In this document: one piece after another, positions 1 through 8,852 of the stretch | Layout of the letters: every line of letters begins with the position of its first letter | How positions within the stretch are numbered: position 1 is the first letter of the stretch | Source of the DNA: Paenibacillus allorhizosphaerae | GTDB taxonomy: Bacteria > Bacillota > Bacilli > Paenibacillales > NBRC-103111 | Length of the DNA stretch: 64,000 nucleotides | Assembly (NCBI RefSeq): GCF_910594985.1 | Contig: NZ_CAJVCE010000014.1 | Location: 62,001 to 126,000 of the forward strand | Reading direction: 5' to 3' | Position numbers and translations under genes: made by a program | The notes under the pieces: generated by a model | Seen by the model: the letters and a program-made list of their open reading frames with translations, nothing else | What the model was told of the DNA's origin: nothing | Databases searched by the model: none

Positions 1-1642
1 AACCGATCGGCTCGGCCGGCGTCATTTCTTTGTTGCCTGCCATTTTCTCTTTCCAGAAAGCATCCAACCCGCGAACAAGCGGCGTTTGTTTGAAGTTGTA
101 TTCCGGAGGCGGCGAAGGAATCGTCCACTCCAGCGTACGTCCATCCCACGGATCGGCAGGCGCGTTCATCGGCTTGCTGTTCGTTGCGATCGCGTTGATC
201 AGGAAGACGATCGTACCGATACCCATCAAGATGGCACCGATCGTACTGATAAAGTTACCTTGTTCCAGCCCTACGCCAGGCTGATACGTAAACACGCGGC
301 GCGGCATCCCCATAAGTCCCAGGAAGTGCTGCGGGAAAAACGTCATATGGAAACCGATAAAGAAGGTCCAGAAGTGAATCTTGCCAAGCGTTTCGTTCAG
401 CATGCGGCCGAACATTTTAGGCCACCAATAGTACATCGCCGAGAACAAGCTGAGCACTAACCCGCCGACGATAACGTAGTGAAAGTGAGCTACCACGAAA
501 TATGTATCGTGATATTGGAAGTCTGCCGCAGGAACCGCGAGCATAACCCCGGTAACGCCACCCATAACGAAAGTCGGAATAAAGGATGTTGCGAAAATGT
601 TTGCCGTTGTGAAACGGATCTGCCCGCCCCACAGGGTGAACAGCCAGTTAAAGATTTTAACACCCGTCGGTACGGCAATCGCCATCGTCGCAACCCCGAA
701 GATCGCATCCCCGACGGCTCCGATCCCTGTCGTAAACATATGGTGAGCCCATACCATGAAGCCCAGAAATCCGATCAGCGCCATTGCAAATACCATCGAA
801 CTATAACCGAACAGGCGCTTTCTGGAGAAGGTCGATACGACTTCGGAAACGACGCCGAATGCCGGTACGATCAAGATGTACACTTCGGGGTGACCGAAGA
901 TCCAGAAGATATGTTCCCACAATACCGGGTTACCGCCCTTCGATACATCGAAGAAGGCTCCCTCGAAAATACGGTCGAACATCAGCTCGACAAGACCTAC
1001 GGTAATTGCAGGGAAAGCGAACAAAATCAGAAACGATGTAATAAAGGCCGCCCATGTGAACATCGGCATTCTCATGTAAGTCATTCCCGGCGCACGCATA
1101 TTGATGATCGTTACCAGGAAGTTGATGCCCCCGATCAGCGTACCGATACCGGCAATCTGAAGACCGAGCACGTAGAAGTCCAAGCCTTTAAAAAGACCGG
1201 AGCTATCCACGATGCCGGACAGCGGCGGGTATGCCGTCCATCCCGCATTCGGTGCGCCACCCAGAAACCAGGAAGTGTTCATGAGCAAAGCTCCGAAGAA
1301 GAACAACCAGAAGCCCAGTGCGTTTACGAAAGGAAACGCAACGTCGCGCGCTCCGATCTGCAGCGGAATAACGGCGTTCATGAAGGCGAATATAACCGGC
1401 ATCGCTGCGAAGAAGATCATGGTCGTACCATGCATCGTGGTCAGCTGATTAAATGTATCGCCGATAAATATTTTTTGATCCGGATACAGCAGCTGAAGCC
1501 GAATCAAAATCGCTTCGATCCCGCCCAACAAGAAGAACAGGCCGCCTGCGATAAGATAAAGTATGCCGATTTTTTTATGGTCCACCGTGGTTAGCCAATC
1601 CATTAGCCCGGTGTATCGTTTGACCTTGTGTTCGTGAGCCAC
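1..1642 (-). CDS. ctaD: Cytochrome c oxidase subunit I (caa3 type), 3' end cut by window
   Basis: This is the haem/copper catalytic subunit of the terminal oxidase, an integral membrane protein that reduces O2 to water and pumps protons. The minus strand reads open from a GTG at 1642 (MAHEHKVKRYTGLMDWL...) to the window edge, about 547 codons. An AAGGAGGTT ribosome binding site sits at 1651-1659. The helix motif DTYFVVAHFHYVI, whose histidines bind haem a3 and CuB in this family, is visible around 430-510, as are FFPQHFLG and MPRR downstream. The family is usually about 610-620 residues, so the C-terminus lies left of the window. ctaC ends 33 bp upstream on the same strand, so the two are almost certainly cotranscribed. 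The call is secure; only the 3' end is missing. Confidence 0.96.
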   Translation of the reverse strand, partial: MAHEHKVKRYTGLMDWLTTVDHKKIGILYLIAGGLFFLLGGIEAILIRLQLLYPDQKIFIGDTFNQLTTMHGTTMIFFAAMPVIFAFMNAVIPLQIGARDVAFPFVNALGFWLFFFGALLMNTSWFLGGAPNAGWTAYPPLSGIVDSSGLFKGLDFYVLGLQIAGIGTLIGGINFLVTIINMRAPGMTYMRMPMFTWAAFITSFLILFAFPAITVGLVELMFDRIFEGAFFDVSKGGNPVLWEHIFWIFGHPEVYILIVPAFGVVSEVVSTFSRKRLFGYSSMVFAMALIGFLGFMVWAHHMFTTGIGAVGDAIFGVATMAIAVPTGVKIFNWLFTLWGGQIRFTTANIFATSFIPTFVMGGVTGVMLAVPAADFQYHDTYFVVAHFHYVIVGGLVLSLFSAMYYWWPKMFGRMLNETLGKIHFWTFFIGFHMTFFPQHFLGLMGMPRRVFTYQPGVGLEQGNFISTIGAILMGIGTIVFLINAIATNSKPMNAPADPWDGRTLEWTIPSPPPEYNFKQTPLVRGLDAFWKEKMAGNKEMTPAEPIG

Positions 1643-1674
1643 CTTAGTTTAACCTCCTTTTTCCCTGATGCTCG

Positions 1675-2700
1675 TTACTTCAACTTCAGCGAGTTCAAGT
1701 ATTTGACCAAATCGTTGAGCTGTTGATCCTGAAGCGGCTTCGGTCCAGTCGGGCCGAAGGCCGGCATCTGAGCGCCAGGCTTAACGGATTGCGGATCGGT
1801 AATCCACTCTTTCAACTTCGCATCGTTATGCGGAAGTATACCTGCAACCAGTTCGCGGGATGCAAAACCGTTCAAGTTCGGGCCAGCACCGAGCCCCTGT
1901 GCATTCACCGCATGACAGGATAAGCAGTTGTCTTTAAATACTTGCTCGCCGGCCCTGGCATCCGCCGGGATAACGGCAGGCGTTTTCATCTTGGCGACCC
2001 ACTGATCGAATGCAGCCGAATCCATCGATTTCACTTTAAAATCCATCAACGAGTGGGACGCGCCGCAAAGTTCCGCACATTTTCCTTTGAACGTGTCCAC
2101 TTCGTCCGCTTGTAAATAAAAAACGTTCGTGAGGCCCGGGTTTGTATCCATCTTACCGCCGAGCGAAGGCACCCAGAAGGAGTGCTTTACGTCTGCGGCA
2201 GTCAGTTCGAACGCGATTTTTTTATTCGTCGGAATGACTAGATCTTGCGCCGTCGAAATGCCGAGGCTCGGATATTCAAACTGCCACCAGAACGCATGCG
2301 CCGTTACCTTTACATGAAGTGCATCCTTGTTCTCGCGATGATCTTCGAGCGCCTTAAAGGTATACTGTACGGTTGGCACCGCCAAAATCAGCAAGAGGAT
2401 AATCGGAATAACCGTCCAAATGATCTCGAGCGTATGGTTGCCTTCCACCTGCTTCGGAACGATATCTTTGTCGCCTTTTTTCTTTCTGAAGCGAACCAAG
2501 ACATAGATGTAAATTAAAAATACGACCACGACGACCAGAAGCATGATCCCGAAGCTTAATTTCATCAGGAACAGCTGATCTCTGGCCACGGGACCTCTTG
2601 GCTTCAAGGCGGATATCGTCTCGTCTCCACACCCCGTTAATAGCATCATCATCAACCCGAAAAGCGGGATGAAGCGCCATAGATTTTGCCATCGATTCAT
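1675..2700 (-). CDS. ctaC: Cytochrome c oxidase subunit II with fused cytochrome c domain
   Basis: This subunit takes electrons from the quinol/cytochrome pool through CuA and a fused haem c and passes them to subunit I. The 341-residue product starts with a lipoprotein signal (LLTGC). Two hydrophobic segments follow (about residues 45-70 and 92-115), then a cupredoxin domain with the CuA ligands in CAELCGASH near residue 210. A C-terminal cytochrome c domain carries CLSCH near residue 260, with a methionine ligand probably in the QMPAFGP region. The fused haem domain marks a caa3-type enzyme as in Bacillus. The start has GGTGGG nine bases upstream. It is first in the visible cta operon, ahead of ctaD. 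Confidence 0.96.
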   Translation of the reverse strand: MNRWQNLWRFIPLFGLMMMLLTGCGDETISALKPRGPVARDQLFLMKLSFGIMLLVVVVVFLIYIYVLVRFRKKKGDKDIVPKQVEGNHTLEIIWTVIPIILLLILAVPTVQYTFKALEDHRENKDALHVKVTAHAFWWQFEYPSLGISTAQDLVIPTNKKIAFELTAADVKHSFWVPSLGGKMDTNPGLTNVFYLQADEVDTFKGKCAELCGASHSLMDFKVKSMDSAAFDQWVAKMKTPAVIPADARAGEQVFKDNCLSCHAVNAQGLGAGPNLNGFASRELVAGILPHNDAKLKEWITDPQSVKPGAQMPAFGPTGPKPLQDQQLNDLVKYLNSLKLK

Positions 2701-2997
2701 CTTATCAATCCCACCTTAAAAGCTTTTTTTCGTACAAAAAAGGTCATTTCCTGTCAATGAACCTAATCACCATATTAACTATAAATTCGTGTCCGTTTTT
2801 TGTCAATGAATCTAGGGAAGTTCACAAAACGTTCGGAACTCCCGATTTCTCTAGGGTTTGCAGCCTCACGCCTCTACTTGTTTATTTCCATTAAGCGGGG
2901 TATTTATGCATGTTTTGCCCTCGTTCCATGCACCTGCATAAATCGCTTTTTGGGGCCCATCCTAAGACAAGAGTACACCAAGAAGGAGGTTACCACT

Positions 2998-3717
2998 GTG
3001 CGAACCATTCGTTATTTGCTTATCGCCGTCATGACAGGGGCTTCCATGCTCACAGCCGGCTGCTTCAGCTGGTACGATTACAACAGCGCGAGCAATTACG
3101 GCAGCAAAAGAGATTATCCGCGGCAAGATACATCCCGCGCTTATCAGACTCAGCAGCAGTATTCCCCGGTTTCCCACAAAGTAACCAAGCTGGAAATGAA
3201 TCAAATGTTATCGGATCAGGTGGCCGCCATGAACGGCGTTAGCAGCGCCATCGTCATGATGGGCGACAATACCGCCTATACCGCGATTACGTTCGACAGC
3301 AGCGCTTTCGGAACGAGCGGCAGAAACGGCGTCTCCGGCAGAAGCACGGAAACCAACAATTACGGCCTCGTCAGAGGCTTGTACAATCCGGGCGACCCGC
3401 TGAACGATTACGCTAACCCGGACGATCTGATTTCCGGCGTCAGCGGCGCGCAGACGCAAATGCACCATGAACGTCTGTCCCACATGTTCAAGCAAAAGAT
3501 CGCCGAGAAAATCCGTTCGCTCGATCCTTCCGTCAAGGACGTCTATATTACGGCAAATCGCGTCGTCGTCAACGAGTTTAACCGTTTCGCTCAGGAAAGC
3601 TGGCACGGCCGTTCGCTGGAACCTTATCGCGAGCAATTTATACAGCTGATGACCTTGACGTTCGGCACGAATCCGACTATACCGAATCAATCGGAAGCAA
3701 ACGGTAGAGAATATTAG
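2998..3717 (+). CDS. YhcN/YlaJ-type sporulation lipoprotein
   Basis: The product is a predicted secreted lipoprotein of 239 residues with a short signal peptide ending in LTAGC. I chose the GTG at 2998 because AAGGAGG lies seven bases upstream; the reading frame stays open further upstream but has no signal peptide there. The mature part has a Ser/Gly/Asn-rich stretch and then a domain of the YhcN/YlaJ family (V-T-K-L-E...DQVAAMNGVSSA, later SLDPSVKDVYITANR). In that family the domain follows the pattern 'amnGV..a.V...d..ayvav' and is tied to the spore inner membrane. It is divergent from ctaC, with about 300 bp between them, and is followed by its own terminator. The exact role is not known; the family call is fairly confident. 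Confidence 0.75.
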   Translation: MRTIRYLLIAVMTGASMLTAGCFSWYDYNSASNYGSKRDYPRQDTSRAYQTQQQYSPVSHKVTKLEMNQMLSDQVAAMNGVSSAIVMMGDNTAYTAITFDSSAFGTSGRNGVSGRSTETNNYGLVRGLYNPGDPLNDYANPDDLISGVSGAQTQMHHERLSHMFKQKIAEKIRSLDPSVKDVYITANRVVVNEFNRFAQESWHGRSLEPYREQFIQLMTLTFGTNPTIPNQSEANGREY

Positions 3718-3728
3718 GAAATGATCCT

Positions 3729-3763
3729 CTGCACAAGGCGGCCGCCGCGTGCAGTTTCTTTTT
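3729..3763 (+). terminator. Rho-independent terminator after the YhcN-like gene
   Basis: CTGCAC and GTGCAG pair around a GC-rich loop (3729-3754) and are followed by TTTCTTTTT. It lies 12 bases after the stop codon at 3717. Confidence 0.8.
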
Positions 3764-3843
3764 GCTTGGGATTAAGGTAGAATGCAACTATTAAGTAGAA
3801 GGAATACATCTGAATAATGGTTCCAACAAGGAGATAATATAAT

Positions 3844-5733
3844 ATGAAGAAAAACGACTTTACCGCTCTCGGCGTCAGCGAACCGGTGGCGGAAACGCTG
3901 CGTGCGCTCGGGATTACCGAACCTACTCCGATTCAAAAGGAAGCGATTCCTGCCGTGTTCGCCGGCAATGATATTGTTGCACAGGCACAAACAGGTACCG
4001 GAAAGACGCTGGCTTTCGTGCTGCCGATGCTGGAGCAGATTAATCCGGAACTGCCGCACGTACAAGCATTGATCGTTACGCCCACTCGGGAGCTGGCCAT
4101 TCAGATCGCCGAAGAGGTCAAACGGCTTGCGCCAATCAAGAAGCTTCGCGTCTTGTCGGCATACGGCGGCCAAGACGTCGAAAGGCAAATCCGGAAGCTC
4201 GAAGGAAACATACATATAATAGTAGCGACACCGGGTAGACTGCTGGATCATGTGCGCCGGGAAACGGTGCATTTGCACAAGCTTTCCATGCTCGTCCTCG
4301 ACGAAGCGGATCAAATGCTGCATATGGGCTTTCTCCCCGAAGTGGAGCAAATCATTTCCGTAACGCCAAGCCGCAGGCAAACGCTGCTCTTCTCGGCCAC
4401 GATGCCGCCGCGTATTCGCGATTTGGCCAAAGCTTATATGAAGCCGGCCGTCGAAATCGAAGTAAAAGCGAAGCGGATCACGCTGGATGAAATCGAACAG
4501 GTCATCGTCCAGACGACGGACCGCGGCAAGCTGGATGCGTTATGCAAAGCGATGGAAGAAGACCCGCCGTATTTGGCGATGATTTTTTGCCGTACGAAGC
4601 TGCGCGCGAGCAAACTGAATGACGAGTTGCTTGAGCGGGGCTATTCCTGCGATGAGCTTCACGGCGATTTGACCCAGGCGAAGCGCGAGCAGGTTATGAA
4701 GCGGTTCCGCGAAGCGAAAATCCAATTCTTGGTTGCGACGGACATTGCGGCCAGAGGGTTGGATGTGGAAGGCATAACTCATGTATACAACTACGACATT
4801 CCGCATGATGCGGAAAGCTACATTCACCGGATCGGGCGGACCGGACGGGCGGGGCAGACCGGCAAAGCGATCACGTTCGCCGCACCGCGGGACGCGCAAT
4901 ATCTAGAGCTGATCGAACGCGGGATCAAGATGACGCTGTCGAAGCGACCGGGACGCGGCCAGAGCGAACGCGAAGCGGAAGGCGCGGGGCAGGCATCCCG
5001 ACGGACCGATGCAAGATCCGGCAAGCCAGCGCAAGGCGGCGGCAGACGCGGGCGCGGAGCAGCAGGCGCAGGTCCAGCGCGCGGGACAAGAGGCAAGACC
5101 GCCGCACCCGCATGGCAAGCGGCGGAGCAGGAGGGCGATGCATGGCGCGAGAACGCGCGAGCGAGCGCCGGGCGCGGCACGCGAAGCCGCGACGCGGCAG
5201 CGGGACGCGGGCGCAGCGCAGAGCAGCGAGGCGGACGACGCCCAGCCGGCACAGGCGCGGCTGAGCGCGAGGTACGGGGCAACGGCGCGGAGCCTGCGTG
5301 GAAGACGGAGCGAGGCGGCAGCGGGCAGCGCCGCAACGCCCACGCGGGCGGCGCTCGCGGCAACGGCGCCGTGTCGGAACGCGGCACCGGAAGGGTGCCG
5401 AGGGCAACGCAAGACGCCGATTGGTCTAATGCGTCGCCCGGCCGGCGGACTGACGGCGGCGAACGCAAGTCCGGCGGCGGCCGAGCGGCCGCCGGTCGTG
5501 GCGGTGCCCCACGCGGGCGCAGCGGCGAAACGTTCCGAGCCACCGAGCGAGGCGGTGCCCCACACGGCGGCAGCGAGACAGCCCGAGCAGCCGAGCGAGG
5601 CGGACGGGCGGGAAGCGCGGCGCGTACAGATCGCGGCAAGAGCCCGCGCGGGCAAAGCCGCGGCAGCGCAAAACCCGGCGGGCAAGGTTCCCGCGGAGCG
5701 ACGAACAAGAGCGGCGGCAGACGCAAAAGATAA
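3844..5733 (+). CDS. DEAD-box RNA helicase with very long Arg/Gly-rich tail
   Basis: This is an ATP-dependent RNA helicase of the CshA/DeaD type, acting on rRNA or mRNA structure in the cytoplasm. The core (about residues 1-375) has the Q-motif (FTALGVSEP...PTPIQ), Walker [19 protein letters not shown] in [11 protein letters not shown] in FSATMPP, and motif [12 protein letters not shown]. Residues about 376-629 are low complexity, almost only Arg, Gly, Ala, Ser, Glu and Pro, with repeated ERGGAP and RGR units. RGG-type tails bind RNA in this family, but about 250 residues is unusually long. The DNA there is extremely GC-rich, which leaves other frames falsely open. AAGGAGATA lies upstream of the ATG. 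The gene stands alone between the YhcN-like and guanylate-kinase-like genes. Confidence 0.93.
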   Translation: MKKNDFTALGVSEPVAETLRALGITEPTPIQKEAIPAVFAGNDIVAQAQTGTGKTLAFVLPMLEQINPELPHVQALIVTPTRELAIQIAEEVKRLAPIKKLRVLSAYGGQDVERQIRKLEGNIHIIVATPGRLLDHVRRETVHLHKLSMLVLDEADQMLHMGFLPEVEQIISVTPSRRQTLLFSATMPPRIRDLAKAYMKPAVEIEVKAKRITLDEIEQVIVQTTDRGKLDALCKAMEEDPPYLAMIFCRTKLRASKLNDELLERGYSCDELHGDLTQAKREQVMKRFREAKIQFLVATDIAARGLDVEGITHVYNYDIPHDAESYIHRIGRTGRAGQTGKAITFAAPRDAQYLELIERGIKMTLSKRPGRGQSEREAEGAGQASRRTDARSGKPAQGGGRRGRGAAGAGPARGTRGKTAAPAWQAAEQEGDAWRENARASAGRGTRSRDAAAGRGRSAEQRGGRRPAGTGAAEREVRGNGAEPAWKTERGGSGQRRNAHAGGARGNGAVSERGTGRVPRATQDADWSNASPGRRTDGGERKSGGGRAAAGRGGAPRGRSGETFRATERGGAPHGGSETARAAERGGRAGSAARTDRGKSPRGQSRGSAKPGGQGSRGATNKSGGRRKR

Positions 5734-5836
5734 ACCGCCGCTTCTCAAAGCGCTTTACCTCCTCTGCCAAAGCATGTAAAATAAAGGCAGGTTCATCGGC
5801 AAGGAACTGCACTTTCCCAAACGAAGGAGGTTTCCT

Positions 5837-6427
5837 ATGTACGAGCTGAATGAGAAGGAACTTATTTTTGTTTTTACAGGCCCGAACGGCGCCGGTCGAA
5901 GGACGGTCGCGCAAATGTCGGGCAGTACGCTGGGGATCAAGCAGGTCATCTCGTACACGACGCGTCCTCCCCGCTCTTCCGAGGTGGACGGGCAAGATTA
6001 CCATTTCATTACCGCTGAGCAATTTTCGGATGCCGAAGCGAATAATGCGTTTATCGAGGTTATTGAATTTGGCGGGAACCGTTACGGAATCAAGGAGCAA
6101 GACGTCGCCGACATGATCCAAAAGTTCGGCGCAGTGTATTTGGTTCTGAACCGGCATGGTGCCGAGCAGCTCAAGTCCACATACGGCGAACGCGTCGTGC
6201 GCATCTTCATCTACGCCGACCGGGAAACGGTCCGCCAGCGCGAAGAAGCCCGCGGCGATTCACCTCAGCTCATCGAACGCTATATGTCCCATTACGAAGA
6301 AGAAATGGCCTATAAAGATGCCTGTGAGCATGTTTTTGAGAATATCGATTTGGCTCATACCGTATTCGATCTGACCAAGACGCTGGACGATACGTACTTG
6401 CATCGCAATTTGCTCGATCTGGATTAA
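5837..6427 (+). CDS. Guanylate-kinase-like protein with altered P-loop
   Basis: The 196-residue product is a P-loop protein of the guanylate kinase fold. FVFTGPNGAG is the phosphate loop, YTTRPPR..EVDG.DYHF is the GMP-binding segment (Arg, Ser and Tyr positions kept), and YGI is the following motif. Canonical Gmk has GPSGVGKGT or GPSGAGKST; here the loop reads GPNGAGRRT, so the usual lysine position is arginine. Either an adjacent arginine substitutes for it or the protein is not a normal GMP kinase. AAGGAGG sits ten bases before the ATG, and a terminator follows the gene. The housekeeping gmk, expected next to rpoZ, is not in this window, so this looks like a paralogue. Fold call good, enzymatic activity uncertain. 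Confidence 0.75.
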   Translation: MYELNEKELIFVFTGPNGAGRRTVAQMSGSTLGIKQVISYTTRPPRSSEVDGQDYHFITAEQFSDAEANNAFIEVIEFGGNRYGIKEQDVADMIQKFGAVYLVLNRHGAEQLKSTYGERVVRIFIYADRETVRQREEARGDSPQLIERYMSHYEEEMAYKDACEHVFENIDLAHTVFDLTKTLDDTYLHRNLLDLD

Positions 6428-6450
6428 CGCTCCGTACGACGACAACGCAC

Positions 6451-6493
6451 AAAGGACCGACAGGCTCTGTAAGGAGCTGCGGTCCTTTTGTTT
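6451..6493 (+). terminator. Rho-independent terminator after the Gmk-like gene
   Basis: AAAGGACCG pairs with CGGTCCTTT, with an inner CAGGCTC/GAGCTG pairing, and ends in TTTTGTTT. It sits between 6427 and the next ribosome binding site. Confidence 0.85.
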
Positions 6494-6517
6494 AAACTTA
6501 CGCAGGAGGCGATTGCT

Positions 6518-7696
6518 ATGCCTATCATATCCATTGAACCGACACCGAGCCCGAATACGATGAAAATCAATCTCACCAGCCGCCTGCCTGACGGCGTTAG
6601 ACAAACGTTCACGCGGGAGCATGCCGGTCTCGCTCCGGAACCTGAGCTTCAAAAGCTTCTGGCGATTCCCGGAGTCAAAGGGCTGTACAGAGCCGCCGAC
6701 TTTATCGCATTGGACCGGACAGCGAAGGGAGACTGGGAGCACATATTGGCGGAGGCGCGCGACATTTTAGGCGAATCGCAGGCAAGCACCTCCGCCCCTG
6801 GCAATGTGGCGGAGACTGCCGCTCCCTCCCCGGATGCCGGTTTCGGCGAAGTGAAAGTGCTGCTCCAGCATTTCCGCGGCATCCCGCTTCAAATTCGCGT
6901 ATCGAACGGGGCCGCGGAGCAGCGGGCCGCGCTGCCGGCCCGTTTCAGCGATGCTGCGATCCGCGCCGCTTCCGCGTCTCCGAATCTCATCAAGGAGCGG
7001 ACGCTGGACGATTGGGACATCCGTTACGGCGAGCTGAATGATGTGCTTGATGAGGTGCTGCAAGAGCTGGATGCTTCCTACAGCGACGAGCAGCTCGAAC
7101 AATTGATCGTTCAAGCCGAGGCCGGGCCCGCAGCCGGAGATGCCAAAGAGCTCGCGGTCGCCGGACGCACCGAGCTCACTTACGAGCAAACGGAGCGCCA
7201 ATTGGACGCTCCCGACTGGAAACAGCGTTACGCCGCGCTGCAGCAAATCAAACCTTCCGACGAGACGCTTCCGTTATTGCTAAAGGCGCTGGACGATGAA
7301 CAATCGACCGTCCGCCGTTTGGCGGCTGTCTACATCGGCGATTTGAAAGATCCCGCAGTGCTGCCCTACCTGTACCGTGCGCTGCGCGACAGCTCCGCTT
7401 CGGTCCGCCGCACGGCGGGCGACACGCTGTCCGATCTGGGCGATCCCGCGGCACAGGAAGCGATGATCGGCGCATTAAGCGATTCGAACAAGCTTGTCCG
7501 TTGGCGGGCGGCGCGGTTTCTGTATGAAGTCGGTGACGCGCAAGCGCTCCCTGCGCTTCGCGCGGCGCAGGACGATCCGGAATTCGAAGTCCGGATGCAA
7601 ATCCGAATGGCGCTGGAGCGAATCGAAGGCGGGCAGGAAGCGGAAGGCTCCGTGTGGCAGCAGATGACGCGACGCAACCGTACGAACAAAGAGTAA
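6518..7696 (+). CDS. CvfC/YpgR-like protein: Nfu N-terminal domain plus HEAT repeats
   Basis: The product is a 392-residue cytoplasmic protein. The first 85 or so residues (ISIEPTPSPNTMKINL...) match the N-terminal domain of Nfu/NifU scaffold proteins. A variable middle follows, and from about residue 230 there are three to four HEAT-like repeats (DWKQRYAALQQIK, DDEQSTVRRLAAVYIGDL, DSSASVRRTAGDTLSDLG, DSNKLVRWRAARFLYEVG). This domain order is that of 'conserved virulence factor C' of Staphylococcus and YpgR of Bacillus; its biochemical role is not established. The start at 6518 is chosen over an in-frame ATG at 6488 because CAGGAGG lies seven bases upstream and the Nfu motif begins immediately. 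Iron-sulfur ligand cysteines of true Nfu proteins are absent. Confidence 0.8.
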   Translation: MPIISIEPTPSPNTMKINLTSRLPDGVRQTFTREHAGLAPEPELQKLLAIPGVKGLYRAADFIALDRTAKGDWEHILAEARDILGESQASTSAPGNVAETAAPSPDAGFGEVKVLLQHFRGIPLQIRVSNGAAEQRAALPARFSDAAIRAASASPNLIKERTLDDWDIRYGELNDVLDEVLQELDASYSDEQLEQLIVQAEAGPAAGDAKELAVAGRTELTYEQTERQLDAPDWKQRYAALQQIKPSDETLPLLLKALDDEQSTVRRLAAVYIGDLKDPAVLPYLYRALRDSSASVRRTAGDTLSDLGDPAAQEAMIGALSDSNKLVRWRAARFLYEVGDAQALPALRAAQDDPEFEVRMQIRMALERIEGGQEAEGSVWQQMTRRNRTNKE

Positions 7697-7754
7697 CCGC
7701 GAAATGGTTTCGAATCCGTCGCCCCCGTTATCCATATGAACCCGGTCATTGCGA

Positions 7755-8699
7755 TTATATCAACGTCTCCCCATGATTCAGCAAGTAAAGCCGCTCTGGC
7801 GCAAGACCGCGTCTCGACCATTCTGCAAGCAGCCGGTCAAGAGCCTCCCGCGGCGTATCGTTGGATAACCGGAATGCGCCGTAATGCATGGGGATAAACC
7901 GTTCTGCGCCGCAGTCGAGAAACCCCTGTACGGCCATTTCCGGATTTACGTGCTGCGGTGACATGAACCATTCCGGTTCATAGGCACCGATCGGCATGAG
8001 CGCCGTACGGATCGCGAATCGTTCTCCTACCATTTGAAATCCGGAAAAGTAGCCCGTATCTCCAACAAAATAGATGGCACACCGCCCTTCCCTTTGCAGC
8101 GCCGGCTGTATAACCCAGCCGCCCCAGTGCGACGTATTCGTATCGAACAGCGATCTACGGGTCCAGTGCTGCGCCGGTACAAAGTTGAGCTCCACGGCTT
8201 CCAGACGCACGCTTTCCCACCAATGAAGCTCGGTCACCGAATGAAATCCCTCCAAGCGCAGCTTCGCGCCAAGTCCGTGCGGCACATACAGCCGCAATCC
8301 TCTGTTCATCCTTTCAATCGCCCGCAAAGAAGGCAGGTGCATATGATCGTAATGACTGTGCGACAACAGCACCGCATGAATGCGAGGCAGCTCCGCAAGG
8401 TGCAGACCCGGTTCGGAAAGACGTGTGCCAAGCCCCATTCGCTTGGCCCATACCGGATCAGTAAGCAAGTTCAACCCGCCCATTTGGATGAGAAATGTGG
8501 AATGGCCGATCCAGGTGACGGAAGTCTCCGACCGGTTGGAGCGCAGCCAATCGACATTTTTAGCCGCATGCTGCGGAATGCGGAACGAATAATCCTTCAC
8601 CTTGGCCCGCTTTTCCACATTCCATTTGGAGAGCTGTAGCAGCGTCTTTTTGTTGCGGAACCCGCCCAAATTTTCATAGCGCTTACGTCTTCCCTTCAT
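7755..8699 (-). CDS. MBL-fold metal-dependent hydrolase (NAPE-PLD/UlaG-like)
   Basis: This is a predicted zinc hydrolase of the metallo-beta-lactamase fold, 314 residues and cytoplasmic. The metal-binding motif LLSHSHYDHMH (HxHxDH) is at about residue 110, with further ligands in FVGDTGY near residue 215 and a late histidine in IPMHYGAF. The N-terminal VTWIGHSTFLIQMGG..LLTDPVW is typical of the branch containing N-acyl-phosphatidylethanolamine phospholipase D-like and UlaG-like enzymes. The substrate cannot be told from sequence. GGAGGAG lies before the ATG. It converges with the CvfC-like gene and diverges from the MORN-repeat gene. Confidence 0.88.
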   Translation of the reverse strand: MKGRRKRYENLGGFRNKKTLLQLSKWNVEKRAKVKDYSFRIPQHAAKNVDWLRSNRSETSVTWIGHSTFLIQMGGLNLLTDPVWAKRMGLGTRLSEPGLHLAELPRIHAVLLSHSHYDHMHLPSLRAIERMNRGLRLYVPHGLGAKLRLEGFHSVTELHWWESVRLEAVELNFVPAQHWTRRSLFDTNTSHWGGWVIQPALQREGRCAIYFVGDTGYFSGFQMVGERFAIRTALMPIGAYEPEWFMSPQHVNPEMAVQGFLDCGAERFIPMHYGAFRLSNDTPREALDRLLAEWSRRGLAPERLYLLNHGETLI

Positions 8700-8783
8700 T
8701 GACGCTCCTCCTCCCTCTCCATATAAACTGTGCTGTTTCCTCCATTATACCTTAACCACGGGAAAGCGCTCCGATGCGCAAAG

Positions 8784-8815
8784 TTGCACTCTTTTTTCAT
8801 AAAAGCTGATATAAT
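8784..8815 (+). promoter_or_regulatory. Candidate extended -10 promoter for the MORN-repeat gene
   Basis: TGATATAAT (8807-8815) is a perfect extended -10. A TTGCAC -35-like hexamer is at 8784-8789; the 20-bp spacing is long, which the extended -10 could offset. It lies 38 bp before the chosen start. This is inference from consensus only. Confidence 0.45.
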
Positions 8816-8852
8816 AACTTTAATACATAATGAAGACTGGAGAGAACGCTTT

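Noticed and set aside
479-1594. 371-codon open frame on the plus strand
   Set aside because: It lies fully antisense to ctaD, has no ribosome binding site and gives a charged, motif-free protein.
4824-5779. Several open frames of 160-300 codons on both strands over the helicase tail
   Set aside because: They come from the extreme GC content of the Arg/Gly-rich tail; products are low-complexity and lack start signals.
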